64,000 nt of DNA from Gemmatimonadota bacterium. GTDB lineage: Bacteria; Gemmatimonadota; Gemmatimonadetes; Gemmatimonadales; GWC2-71-9. Positions 24,783 to 33,285 of this stretch are shown here, piece after piece. The stretch's first letter is position 1. Every line of letters begins with the position of its first letter. Both the position numbers and the translations under genes were made by a program. The stretch lies in NCBI GenBank assembly GCA_003222115.1, contig QHUL01000061.1:62001-126000 (forward strand). Direction: 5' to 3'. A model generated the notes under the pieces. It was given only the letters and a program-made list of their open reading frames with translations, was not told the origin of the DNA and did no database searches.

Positions 24783-25804
24783 GTCTGCACGCCCCCCAGC
24801 GACCACGCCACGGGAAGCACGGTGGCGCCGGCCGACCGGGCGGCTGCCGCGACCGCGTCGGGGCCGCCCCTGGCCAGAAAGAAGATCGACCCGCCGGCGC
24901 CCGAGCCCGCCGCTTTGCCGCCCAGCACGCCGGCCGCCGCAACCGCCTGCTCCAGGCGCGCCATCTCGTCGGTGCGCATGCCGGGGTCGAGCGCCTGCTG
25001 GTGCCGCCAGTTCTCGGAGAGCAGCGCGCCGACGCGTCCCAAGTCCGCCGCGCGCAGCGCCTCGGCCATGCCGGCGGCGACATCCTTCAGGGCGCGAAGC
25101 GCGGCGGTCACGCGGGCATCGCCGCGCTCGTAGGCGCCCATGACGCGCGCGATCGTGTCCCCCGACACCCGCGAGCGGCCGGTGTAGCACAGCACGGTCT
25201 GCCGCGCGAGCGCCGCCGCGAAAGCGGGATCCAGCGTGATCGGCTCGACGCCGACGTCGGGGTCGCGGAAGCTCAGGCGGTGGAATCCGCCCAGCGCGGC
25301 GGCGAACTGGTCCTGGCGTCCCCCGGGGCACTGCGCCTCGACAACCTCCAGCTGCCAGGCGTGCTCGGCAATCTCACCCTGGGCGAGCCGTTCCCCGCGG
25401 GCGCAGGTGAGCAGGGCGACGAGGGCAACGTCGATCGCGCCCGACGCCCCGAGACCCGACCCGGGCGGCGCGTCGCAGCGGGTGACAATCGTACAGCGCG
25501 CCTGGACCGGGAACATCCGCAGCGCCGCCTTGAGGAGGTCGAGCCGCCCGTCGATGACGAGCCCCGAAGAATCGGCGCACTCCAGCTCCTGGCCGAGATC
25601 TTCGGAGACGAGCCGGAAGAGCGGGCCGCCGATTTTGAGCTCGGCGTGCGCGTGGAGCTCGATCGCGGCATTGACCACGAGGCCGCCCTCGCGGGCCGAG
25701 AACGGCGGCACGTCGGTCCAACCACCCGCCAAGTCGAGGCGCACGGGGGCGCTGGCCCGGACGTGCTGAGGGAGGTCGCGGCGCTTCACGGAGCGATCCA
25801 CCAC
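24776..25804 (-). CDS. GHMP-family sugar kinase (heptose-7-phosphate or fucokinase-like)
   Basis: A 342-residue protein from ATG 25804, overlapping the solute-binding-protein stop by 19 bases. Motif 1 is ASAPVRLDLAGGWTDVPPF, with the sugar-binding GGWTD. Motif 2, the ATP loop, is CDAPPGSGLGASGAIDVALV. Motif 3 is GGKAAGSGAGGSIFFLA. The GGWTDxPPF plus GLGASG pattern is that of D-glycero-D-manno-heptose 7-phosphate kinase (HddA) and bacterial L-fucokinase-like enzymes. Together with the adjacent lyase-like protein it may phosphorylate a monosaccharide from polysaccharide breakdown, or feed nucleotide-sugar synthesis. Confidence 0.9.
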   Translation of the reverse strand: MVDRSVKRRDLPQHVRASAPVRLDLAGGWTDVPPFSAREGGLVVNAAIELHAHAELKIGGPLFRLVSEDLGQELECADSSGLVIDGRLDLLKAALRMFPVQARCTIVTRCDAPPGSGLGASGAIDVALVALLTCARGERLAQGEIAEHAWQLEVVEAQCPGGRQDQFAAALGGFHRLSFRDPDVGVEPITLDPAFAAALARQTVLCYTGRSRVSGDTIARVMGAYERGDARVTAALRALKDVAAGMAEALRAADLGRVGALLSENWRHQQALDPGMRTDEMARLEQAVAAAGVLGGKAAGSGAGGSIFFLARGGPDAVAAAARSAGATVLPVAWSLGGVQTW

Positions 25805-27231
25805 TCCGCGATGTTCGCGAGCTCGCCCCGCCGGTCCATCCGCACCCCCCGGACCCGCCGGTTCATCCCCTGCACGCCGCGCGCGTGATACAAGAACACG
25901 ACCGGCAACGAATCCGCGAAGCGACGCTGCGCCGCCGCGGGCTCGGGGGGGATCGTCAGGCCGGCGATCTGCGCGAGCGGCGCGAGGTAGCCGAGCCCGG
26001 GGTCGCCCGGAGTCCCCAGCACCGCGGCGTCGAATTCGTGCCGCCGGGCGTTCACGCGGTCGAGAAACGCCGACAGCTCGAGCTGCCGGATCGTCACGTC
26101 GAACCCGACGGCGGCGAGCCGGGCCTGGATCATCTGCTCGAGCGCCGCCTCGCCGCTCCCCACCGTCAACAGCTCGAACCCGATGCGGCGGCCGCTCAGC
26201 AGCCGGCGCGCCGAGTCGGGGCTCGTGGGAAGCGACCGCATCGGCGTGTAGCCCGGCACGCCGGGCGGCACCGGCCCGTCCGCCACTTCCCCGAGGCCGT
26301 AGAGATACCCCGCCACGATCTCCGCGCGGTCGAGCGCCAGCGCCAGCGCGAGCCGCACGCGGCGGTCGTCGAACGGCGGGCGGCGCAGGTTCAGCACGAT
26401 CCCGTAGGGGAGGATCAGTGGATACTCGAGCACCGCCAGCCGCGCGTCACGGCGCACGAGCGCCGCGTGCGCGGGCTGGATCCCGGCGAAGTCCACCTCA
26501 CCTGAGGTGAGCGCGGCGAGCTTGGTGCTGGGCTCGTCCACCACGACGACGACGAATCGCTCCAGCCGCGGCGGTCCACCGAGCGCAGCGGGGAACGTCG
26601 AGTCCGCGGCGAACACCCAGCGGCGGCGCGGCTCGTGTGATACGAAGCGGAAGGGCCCGTTGCCGACCGGATGGTCGTTCCACGCGGCCTCGCGCAGGCG
26701 GCTCGCGGGCACGGTGTCGAGCAGCCGGCTTGGCAGGATCGCGAGGTCGGTGAGCACGTCCGGGAAGCCGCGCTGCGGCGCGGCGAAGCGCACCACGACC
26801 GTCGAGTCGTCCGGGTCCGTCACCCAGGACACCCCCGCGAGATCGTTCAGCCGCGGGTACCCCGTGGCCGGGTCGCGCGCCGCATTCAGGGTCCACACCA
26901 CGTCGCGGGCGGTGGTCGGAGTGCCGTCGTGCCAGCGCACGCCGCTCTGCAGCCGGAATCGCAGGGCCTGGAGATCGGGGGACCACACCCACGTGCGTGC
27001 CAGATACGGCCGGGGCACGAGCGCCGTGTCGTAGCGGGCCAGGGTCGTGAGTAGCACGTAGCGCTGCACTTGCTTCGCCAGGGGATGGATCGTGACCAGC
27101 GGGTTCATGCTCTGGAGCTCCGCGCCGGACGCAAACACGACCGTGCGGCCACGCCGCGCCGCGCCCCCCCCGCACGCGCCGCTCGCGACCATCGCCCCCA
27201 GGAGCCAGGCCCAACCTGCCCGTCGCCGCAC
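25786..27231 (-). CDS. peptide/nickel-type ABC transporter solute-binding lipoprotein
   Basis: A 481-residue protein with a lipoprotein signal (MRRRAGWAWLLGAMVASGACGGG), cysteine about position 20. The family-5 binding-protein fold is shown by FASGAELQSMNPLVTIHP, the DppA-type segment LQSGVRWHDGTPTTARDVVWTLN, and HPVGNGPFRFVSHEP. Such proteins bind oligopeptides, glycosides or similar solutes outside the membrane. The two matching permease genes start 45 bases away on the opposite strand, so expression is probably from a divergent promoter. No ATPase gene is nearby. Confidence 0.92.
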   Translation of the reverse strand: MRRRAGWAWLLGAMVASGACGGGAARRGRTVVFASGAELQSMNPLVTIHPLAKQVQRYVLLTTLARYDTALVPRPYLARTWVWSPDLQALRFRLQSGVRWHDGTPTTARDVVWTLNAARDPATGYPRLNDLAGVSWVTDPDDSTVVVRFAAPQRGFPDVLTDLAILPSRLLDTVPASRLREAAWNDHPVGNGPFRFVSHEPRRRWVFAADSTFPAALGGPPRLERFVVVVVDEPSTKLAALTSGEVDFAGIQPAHAALVRRDARLAVLEYPLILPYGIVLNLRRPPFDDRRVRLALALALDRAEIVAGYLYGLGEVADGPVPPGVPGYTPMRSLPTSPDSARRLLSGRRIGFELLTVGSGEAALEQMIQARLAAVGFDVTIRQLELSAFLDRVNARRHEFDAAVLGTPGDPGLGYLAPLAQIAGLTIPPEPAAAQRRFADSLPVVFLYHARGVQGMNRRVRGVRMDRRGELANIAEWWIAP

Positions 27232-27276
27232 GCACGGATTCTAGCGGGGCACCACCGCGCACGCGAGATTCCGCCC

Positions 27277-28254
27277 ATGCTCGCCGCCCTCGCGCGCCGC
27301 CTGGCTGCGGGGCTTGCCGTAGTCGCCGGGGTCGCCACGCTGACCTTTTTCCTCTTGCGGCTCGCGCCGGGCGACCCCGTCGAACGGCTGCTCGGCCCCG
27401 CGGCGACGGCCGAGCAACTGGCCGCGCAGCGCCAGGCGCTCGGCCTCGACCAGTCGCTCCCCGCACAGTACGCGGCCTGGCTCGCGCGGATGGCGCGCGG
27501 CGAGTGGGGCCGGAGCATCGCCTCGGGGCGCCCGGTGCGCGCCGTGCTCGCCGAGGCGTGGCCCGCCACCGCAGCGCTCGTCGGGCTGTCCCTCCTCCTC
27601 AGCTACCTCCTCGGCATCGCGGTCGGTGCGGTCCAGGCGGCGCGCGGCGGCACGCGCCTCGACACCGCGCTCTCCGTGTCGACCGTCACGCTGTTCGCGC
27701 TGCCGGGCTATTGGCTCGGCCTGATGCTCGTGCTGCTGTTCACCTACCGGCTGCGGGCCCTGCCCTCCTTCGGGGCCCACGGCTACGACGGCGATGCGCT
27801 GGCCGGCCTAGCCCGACTGCGGGACCTGCTGCGGCACGTCGCCCTTCCGCTCGCGACCCTCACGCTCGTCGGGATCGGCGGCACCGCCCGTTTCGTGCGA
27901 GGGGCGATGCTCGACGCACGCGCCGCGCCCTTCGTCACGACCGCGCTCGCGAAGGGGCTCGCCGCGCCGCGCGTCTGGCTGCACCACGTGCTCCGTAACG
28001 CCCTGGTCCCCGTGGTCACGCTGCTGGGGCTCTCGCTCCCGGCGCTGTTTTCGGGTGCCGTGTTCGTGGAGGCTGTGTTCGCCTGGCCCGGCGTCGGACG
28101 GATCCTGGTCGAGGCCGTCCAGGCTCGGGACTACCCGGTCGTGATGGCGGCCACGACCGTCAGCGCGTTCCTCGTGGTCGTCGGCAACCTGCTCGCGGAC
28201 CTGCTGCTCGCTTGGGTCGATCCGCGGATTCACTACCGGTCGCGGGAAACGTGA
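27277..28254 (+). CDS. DppB-type ABC transporter permease
   Basis: A 325-residue inner-membrane protein from ATG 27277. Hydrophobic helices begin at LAAGLAVVAGVATLTFFLLRLAPGDP, the canonical DppB/OppB start. The cytoplasmic coupling loop (EAA motif) is in ATALAKGLAAPRVWLHHVLRNALVPVVTLLG. The C-terminus AFVEAVFAWPGVGR-type segment is also present. It would pair with the downstream DppC-type permease and the divergently encoded binding protein. Its stop overlaps the next start as GTGA. Confidence 0.93.
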   Translation: MLAALARRLAAGLAVVAGVATLTFFLLRLAPGDPVERLLGPAATAEQLAAQRQALGLDQSLPAQYAAWLARMARGEWGRSIASGRPVRAVLAEAWPATAALVGLSLLLSYLLGIAVGAVQAARGGTRLDTALSVSTVTLFALPGYWLGLMLVLLFTYRLRALPSFGAHGYDGDALAGLARLRDLLRHVALPLATLTLVGIGGTARFVRGAMLDARAAPFVTTALAKGLAAPRVWLHHVLRNALVPVVTLLGLSLPALFSGAVFVEAVFAWPGVGRILVEAVQARDYPVVMAATTVSAFLVVVGNLLADLLLAWVDPRIHYRSRET

Positions 28255-28276
28255 AACGGGAAACGGGACGCGTGAC
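28244..28276 (+). repeat. heptamer array across the dppB-dppC junction
   Basis: GGGAAAC, GTGAAAC, GGGAAAC, GGGACGC and a partial GTGAC follow one another in perfect 7-base register. The second unit supplies the GTGA that is both the DppB-type stop and the DppC-type start. The unit resembles the GGAGCGG and AACGCGG arrays found elsewhere in the window. Confidence 0.55.
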
Positions 28277-29126
28277 GTGGGTGCTGCGCGACCACCGGGG
28301 ACGGTTCGGCACCATCGTGCTCGCAGTCGCCGTGCTGTGCGCCCTCGCCGCACCCGTGATTTCGACGGGGGATCCGGCGGCGCAGCGCGACGTCGTCGCC
28401 ACGCGGTTCCTGCCGCCCCTCTCCACCGACCTGCACGGGGTCGTGCATCCGCTCGGTACCGACCGCTTCGGCCGGGACGTGTGGACCAGGCTCGTCTACG
28501 GAGCGCGCATCTCGCTCGGCGTCGGCACCCTCGCGGTCCTCGTGTCCGTGGCGATCGGCGTCGTGGTGGGAGCGATCGCGGGGTTCTCGGGCGGCCTCGT
28601 GCGACCGGTGCTGCTCGCGCTCACGGACTTCGCGCTCGCGCTCCCCCGCGTCGTCCTGCTGCTGCTCCTCGCCGCCCTGTGGCGGCCCAGCGCGGCCCTC
28701 GTGGTCGTCGTGCTGGGCCTCACCGGCTGGATGTCGATCGCGCGCCTCGTGCAGGGCGAGGTGCGCTCGCTCGCCGCCCGGCCGTTCGTCGAAGGAGCAG
28801 CCGCCCTGGGCTTGCGACGGGCCCGCATCCTGGCGCGCCACGTCCTTCCGAACGCCCTCACCCCGGTCATCGTCGCCGCGGCGCTCGGCATCGGCAACGC
28901 GATCATGCTCGAGGCCGGTCTTTCCTTCCTCGGCCTCGGCGTGCAGCCGCCCGTCCCCTCGTGGGGCAACATGATCGCGTCGGGGCGGGACACGCTGCTC
29001 AACGCGCCCTGGGTCGCGACGGCGCCGGGCGTGGCGTTGGTGCTGGTGGTAATGGCATGCACATTGGTGGGAGATGCACTGCAGGATGCCCTGCAGCCGG
29101 CGAATAGGGGACAGACGCCTAGGTAG
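28251..29126 (+). CDS. DppC-type ABC transporter permease
   Basis: A 291-residue protein. I choose the GTG at 28251 (VKRETGRVTWVLRDHRGRFG) because it overlaps the upstream stop as GTGA; a longer frame from 28212 is less likely. Landmarks are HPLGTDRFGRDVWTRLVYGARISLGVG, typical of DppC/OppC, and the EAA loop GAAALGLRRARILARHVLPNALTPVIV, followed by LSFLGLGVQPPVPSWGNMI. With the preceding permease it forms the membrane channel of a peptide-type importer. The ATPases must be encoded elsewhere or shared. Confidence 0.93.
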   Translation: MKRETGRVTWVLRDHRGRFGTIVLAVAVLCALAAPVISTGDPAAQRDVVATRFLPPLSTDLHGVVHPLGTDRFGRDVWTRLVYGARISLGVGTLAVLVSVAIGVVVGAIAGFSGGLVRPVLLALTDFALALPRVVLLLLLAALWRPSAALVVVVLGLTGWMSIARLVQGEVRSLAARPFVEGAAALGLRRARILARHVLPNALTPVIVAAALGIGNAIMLEAGLSFLGLGVQPPVPSWGNMIASGRDTLLNAPWVATAPGVALVLVVMACTLVGDALQDALQPANRGQTPR

Positions 29127-29129
29127 ACG

Positions 29130-29789
29130 CTACTGCCCTAACTCCTTCAGCAGTTCTGCGTCGATCTCGTGTCCTCCCTCAAACCATTTCACCTCGAACG
29201 GAATGCCGTGACTGCGCAGGCGCTCCTCCTCGCGCGCCACGATCTTCGGCGTGATGTACTCGTCCTTGCGTCCGAGGACGAACAGCAAGCGCAGCCGGCG
29301 GAACCGTTCGGCTGCCCCCGCGAGATCGAGGTCGGGCGGCACCTCGCCGGCCCACAGGATCAGGCGATCGACGCGCGCGGCGCCCCGCGCCGCCCAGCGG
29401 CACGCCGTCGCCGTCCCCTGCGAGTATCCGAACAGATGCAGAGTCACGCTGGCGCGCTCGACGCGCGCGAACACCTCGGCGTGGAGCGCGTCCAGGTAGC
29501 GCACGTAGTCGTCGATCTCGCTCAACCGGTCTTCGCGCGTCATCCAGGTGGCGCCGACCTTGCGCTCACTCGCCGGTACCGTCATGTCCTCCAGGTAGAA
29601 GCGCGACAACGCCTCCGGCGCGACGAGCAGCCGCGTGCCGTCCGCCAGGGGCTCGAAGTGCCGCAGAAACCGGCCCGCCAGCTGCCCGTATCCGTGGCAC
29701 ACGAACCAGACTTCCGCCACCCCGCCCGACGGGTCCCCGAGTGTGAAGTAGCGGGCAGTGCGGGTCACCGACAGGTGATGTTCTTGCAA
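29130..29789 (-). CDS. phospholipase/carboxylesterase-type alpha/beta hydrolase
   Basis: About 219 residues. I start it at the TTG at 29789 because a strong Shine-Dalgarno stretch (GGGAGGGGG) lies a few bases before it. The nucleophile elbow is LFGYSQGTATA, the oxyanion-side strand is VWFVCHGYGQLAG, the acid is in LGRKDEYI and the catalytic histidine in WFEGGHEI. The family includes carboxylesterase 2-type esterases and lysophospholipases. It is cytoplasmic. Its leader contains a heptamer repeat array, and it follows the GH38 gene on the same strand. Confidence 0.88.
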   Translation of the reverse strand: MQEHHLSVTRTARYFTLGDPSGGVAEVWFVCHGYGQLAGRFLRHFEPLADGTRLLVAPEALSRFYLEDMTVPASERKVGATWMTREDRLSEIDDYVRYLDALHAEVFARVERASVTLHLFGYSQGTATACRWAARGAARVDRLILWAGEVPPDLDLAGAAERFRRLRLLFVLGRKDEYITPKIVAREEERLRSHGIPFEVKWFEGGHEIDAELLKELGQ

Positions 29790-29802
29790 GCAACCCCCTC
29801 CC

Positions 29803-29905
29803 AACGCGGAAGTTGGAACGCGGAACGCGGAACATAGCGGCAACCGTCGCGCCGCGAACGACCCCCGCCCTGCCGTTCCGCGTTCCGACTTTCGCGTTCC
29901 GCGTT
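29803..29905. repeat. inverted AACGCGG heptamer arrays between the GH38 gene and the hydrolase gene
   Basis: The left arm (29803-29833) reads AACGCGG, AAGTTGG, AACGCGG, AACGCGG, AAC. The right arm (29875-29905) is the inverted set AACGCGG, AACGCGA, AAGTCGG, AACGCGG, AAC. Arms match over most of 31 bases around a 41-base centre, so the transcript could fold into a long hairpin. The right arm ends at the stop codon of the GH38 gene. Confidence 0.65.
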
Positions 29906-32538
29906 TAGGTGACCAAGATCGTCACGATCTCATGCGGCCCCGCCACGAACCTGACCCGCTGCCCGCGTCCCTCCAGTACCAGCGCCAGCGACTCCCGCTC
30001 GTCCGCGCGCACGCGGTGCGCGCTCTTGACGCCGTCGCCGAAACGCCAGGCCCCCGCCACCTTGCGGCTGGTCGCGTTGTAGCACCGCAGCACCATGGGC
30101 GAGCCCGCCTGAGCCGGCTTCACCGCAGAGACCACGAGCCCCGCGCCCTCGAGCGCGACCTCGAGCGGCGCCGGAGCGAGCGCGACCGCGTCGCGCAGCC
30201 AGAAGCCGCGGAGCGGGAGGAACATGTCCTCCCACAGCGCCGCCAACGTGTCGCCCTGTTCCACGTCCGCCTGCGACACGGGCGCGACGGCGAGCTCGAC
30301 GCGACACGGCCCCGGGCACTGGGCGAGCGGCGTGCGCGTCGGCCAGGCGGCGTGACCGGGCCGGGTCGGCAGGTCGCCGCGCGACAGCTCCCCCACGGCC
30401 CGGAGCAGGGTGAGGACGAGGTCGCCCGCCGGCGTCCACTCGTACTCGAAGAAGCCGGGCGCGAGCAGAGCCAGGCCGCGCCGGCCCTCGGCCACGGCGA
30501 CGAAGCGCTGCGCCGGCGCGGTGCGGACGGGCGTCTCCAGCGGATAGTCGGCGGGGCGCGCGACGACGGGGGGGCGGGCGACGGTCCCGAAGGCGGCACC
30601 GGCCACCGCCGCCCTCCCCTTGAGGTCGGTCGGGAGCCGCGCCCGCACGCGATGGTGCGCCGCCCGATTGTCGATCTCGAGCACGCAACGAACCGCGGCA
30701 CTGTCGGCGTGCAGCATCACGACGAACCGCACCCCCACCCGCCCCCCCCGCAACGACTGCCGCGCCTCGAGCGCCGCGACGAGCGGGCCCGCCGCGAGCC
30801 GCCGGACTTTGATCGGCCCCGTCGCCCGCACGACCCGGTCGCGGGCCGGCGGGCAATAGGTGTAGGTGTCCCCCGCGTCGCCTCCGTCCTCGAGGCGCAG
30901 CAGGTCGAAGAAGCGCTCCCCCGTGCGCCGGTCGCGCAGCGCGAGCGCGCCGCTCGGCTCGAGCGTCGCTTCCACGAAGCGGTTGACGAGCGAGCGGCCG
31001 CGCACTTCCACTCCCTCGTGGGACGAGAGCCGCTCCGGTGGCGCGAGGCCGAGCGTCGCGAGTCCGAGGCCGGATACGGACGGGGCCCGGAACGCGATGC
31101 GCACGCGGTCCACCTCGTCCTGGTCGGGGTAGTGCCGCGCGGCGTCGAGCCGCTCGAGGTCGGGGCGGCGATCGAGCACCTGCACCGGCACCGAGCGCCC
31201 GTCGGGCGCACGCAGCGCGAAGGGCCGGTACCCTTCCCCCTGACGCGGCTTCCTCCCCGCCGGCGCGCCCACGATCACGTCGCGCCGGAACAACGTGACG
31301 TCCGCCACGACCACGCCGCCGCGCGGCCGCGCGGCCGGGTTCCACAAGACGAGGGTGGGCCGCTGTTCGGCGGCGCGCTCGCGCGCGTGATCGGGATCAT
31401 GACCTACGAGATCCCACAGGCTTCCCTGCACGACCTGCCGCGCCACGGCCTCGACCTCCAGGAAGCGCGCCTCGACCGCGTGCGACACGGCGTCGCTGGA
31501 GCAGCCCGCGAGCGCGTCGTGGAAGTGGCACTGCACCAGCGTGCGCCAGGCGAGGTCGAGCAGCGCGCGTCGGTCGCGCCCGCCCCGCCGCCGGGCGAGG
31601 GCCGCGAGCGGCTCGGCGAACCGCTCCAGCCACAGCTCGAGCTCCGCGTTGCGCCGCTTGAGCGGAGCACGGGTGCCGTGCACGCCCTGCAGCGTCCACG
31701 CGTAGCGGTACGACCAGCGCAGCTCTCCAGCGAGCACGGGCGGCCCCGGCTTGACGGTCTCCGCCGCCGCCTGGAAGAACTCGTCGAGGCGCGAGACGCG
31801 GAACGCGCTCGCGGGCTCGAGCTCGGCGAGGAGGTCGCGCAACCGCGGCAGGTCGGGATGCGCCGCGTGGTGGTCGGCGCCGACGAACAGCGGGATGTGC
31901 GCACCAGCGGCACGCGGCACCAGCGCCTCGCGGACCGCCGCCCACGCCCCGGGCAGGCGGTTCGCGTCGGCCGGCAGCGCGGCGCCGATCTCGTAGCCCT
32001 GGGGCGGCAGGTGCCACAGCAGGATCTCTTTCCCGTCCGGCCCGCACCAGCGATACAGATCCCGCTCCTGGCCCCGCTCCCCCCCGAGCCCCCGCCACAC
32101 CACGCCTGCGCGCAGCCCGAATTCCCGCGCCAGCGTGGGGAGGATCGCGGGGTGGCCGAAGGCGTCGGGCGAGTACAGCACGTCGAGGCGGGCCCCCCAA
32201 TGCTCCGCGTCCGCCGCGCCGAACAGCAGGTTCCGCACGAGGGCTTCCCCGGAGGGGATCAGCTCGTCGGCCAGCACGTACCACGGCCCCACCTGCAGCC
32301 GCCCCGTCTTCACGAGCGCCTTGAGATCCGACTCGCGCTCCGGCCGCACCCGTAGATAGTCGGCGACGAGCACCGTCTGGCCGTCGAGTAGGAAGCTGCG
32401 ATAGCCCGCGTCCGCCCTCAGCCGCTCGATCAGCTCGTCCAGCACTCCGACGAGCCGCGCCTGGAAGGCCGCCTGCGGCAGGTACCACTCGCGGTCCCAG
32501 TGGGTGTGGGCGATGAGGTGGAAGATCAACCCTGTCAT
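29905..32538 (-). CDS. GH38-family alpha-mannosidase
   Basis: An 877-residue protein without a signal peptide, so probably cytoplasmic. The N-terminal catalytic barrel has the zinc motif HTHWDREW (His11, His13, Asp15) and the nucleophile region LYSPDAFGHPA (Asp125, His129). Other landmarks are GPWYVLADELIPSGEALVRNLL and the beta-sandwich half typical of GH38. Bacterial members trim alpha-mannosides or related glycans. It is encoded next to an alpha/beta hydrolase and opposite the glycine-zipper gene. The specific linkage cannot be read from sequence. Confidence 0.93.
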   Translation of the reverse strand: MTGLIFHLIAHTHWDREWYLPQAAFQARLVGVLDELIERLRADAGYRSFLLDGQTVLVADYLRVRPERESDLKALVKTGRLQVGPWYVLADELIPSGEALVRNLLFGAADAEHWGARLDVLYSPDAFGHPAILPTLAREFGLRAGVVWRGLGGERGQERDLYRWCGPDGKEILLWHLPPQGYEIGAALPADANRLPGAWAAVREALVPRAAGAHIPLFVGADHHAAHPDLPRLRDLLAELEPASAFRVSRLDEFFQAAAETVKPGPPVLAGELRWSYRYAWTLQGVHGTRAPLKRRNAELELWLERFAEPLAALARRRGGRDRRALLDLAWRTLVQCHFHDALAGCSSDAVSHAVEARFLEVEAVARQVVQGSLWDLVGHDPDHARERAAEQRPTLVLWNPAARPRGGVVVADVTLFRRDVIVGAPAGRKPRQGEGYRPFALRAPDGRSVPVQVLDRRPDLERLDAARHYPDQDEVDRVRIAFRAPSVSGLGLATLGLAPPERLSSHEGVEVRGRSLVNRFVEATLEPSGALALRDRRTGERFFDLLRLEDGGDAGDTYTYCPPARDRVVRATGPIKVRRLAAGPLVAALEARQSLRGGRVGVRFVVMLHADSAAVRCVLEIDNRAAHHRVRARLPTDLKGRAAVAGAAFGTVARPPVVARPADYPLETPVRTAPAQRFVAVAEGRRGLALLAPGFFEYEWTPAGDLVLTLLRAVGELSRGDLPTRPGHAAWPTRTPLAQCPGPCRVELAVAPVSQADVEQGDTLAALWEDMFLPLRGFWLRDAVALAPAPLEVALEGAGLVVSAVKPAQAGSPMVLRCYNATSRKVAGAWRFGDGVKSAHRVRADERESLALVLEGRGQRVRFVAGPHEIVTILVT

Positions 32539-32647
32539 GGGCGCGCCTAAGCCTAAGGGGCGTCCTTGAGAAGTGCGAGAGGTGCGCTTGACGCCGCCTT
32601 GATGCAGGGGAGCTTCATTTGAACTCGCTCTTCACCAGGTGGTGTGT

Positions 32648-33196
32648 ATGCAGCCCAACACGTTACCGGTGGTCGCCATGATGGCGCTCACGATCACGCC
32701 CGTCCTTCGAGCACAAGTGACATCACCTCAGTTCCGGGACCAGATCAACGCGGCGGTCAAGATCCGCGCGGTCGGCGCCTGGGGTCGGGCTGAGCTCACG
32801 GAGCCAAGGGTCGATGCAGACACGATCCGCTATTCCCGCGCCCGGGTGCTCGCCTCGTTTTCGACTCCGAGCGCCTTGCCCCAGCCGCGAGGCCTGGTCC
32901 TGCCCCAGCCCCTGCCTTTGGAGGACCTAACCGAGATTCAAGTGCCAAGCGGCAATGACGCCGCACATGGGGCGGTGGCGGGAGGGCTGCTCCTGGGCCT
33001 CATCGGGCTCGTCGCCGGGGTCGCAACGAGCAGTTGCGACTCATGCCTTGGTAGGGGAGCTAGCGCGGGGAACGTCATCGGAGTCGCTCTCATCGGCGGC
33101 GCGATCGGGGCTGGCATCGGCGCGCTCCTAGGGAGCACGTCCACCCGGTGGATGACTGTCTACCGCACGGCGCCCAGCAGCACATCGCCGCACTAA
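32648..33196 (+). CDS. secreted protein with a glycine-zipper-type membrane segment
   Basis: About 182 residues from ATG 32648; an in-frame GTG three codons earlier is possible. The N-terminus has a signal-like stretch ending in VLRAQ. The middle is soluble. The C-terminal third has two Gly/Ala-rich hydrophobic segments, AAHGAVAGGLLLGLIGLVAGVA and ASAGNVIGVALIGGAIGAGIGALLG, of the glycine-zipper type, separated by a Cys-containing loop (SSCDSC). Such proteins are often outer-membrane or envelope-associated. The function is unknown. Confidence 0.75.
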   Translation: MQPNTLPVVAMMALTITPVLRAQVTSPQFRDQINAAVKIRAVGAWGRAELTEPRVDADTIRYSRARVLASFSTPSALPQPRGLVLPQPLPLEDLTEIQVPSGNDAAHGAVAGGLLLGLIGLVAGVATSSCDSCLGRGASAGNVIGVALIGGAIGAGIGALLGSTSTRWMTVYRTAPSSTSPH

Positions 33197-33285
33197 GTAG
33201 ACCCTCCACGCGGTACTGAGCCCGCCGGGGCCAGTCGGAGAACTGCTTGAAACGGCCAGCGGCGACGGGCCATATTGCACGCCCG

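Noticed and set aside
21975-25133. A very long plus-strand open frame (about 1050 codons) antisense to the heparinase-like and kinase genes.
   Set aside because: It is Arg/Gly/Pro/His-rich without domains, and the opposite strand holds well-formed genes with clear motifs. In this GC-rich DNA the antisense of real genes often lacks stops.
29932-32355. An 800-codon plus-strand frame antisense to the alpha-mannosidase gene.
   Set aside because: No recognisable motif, biased composition, and complete overlap with the GH38 gene that has intact active-site motifs.
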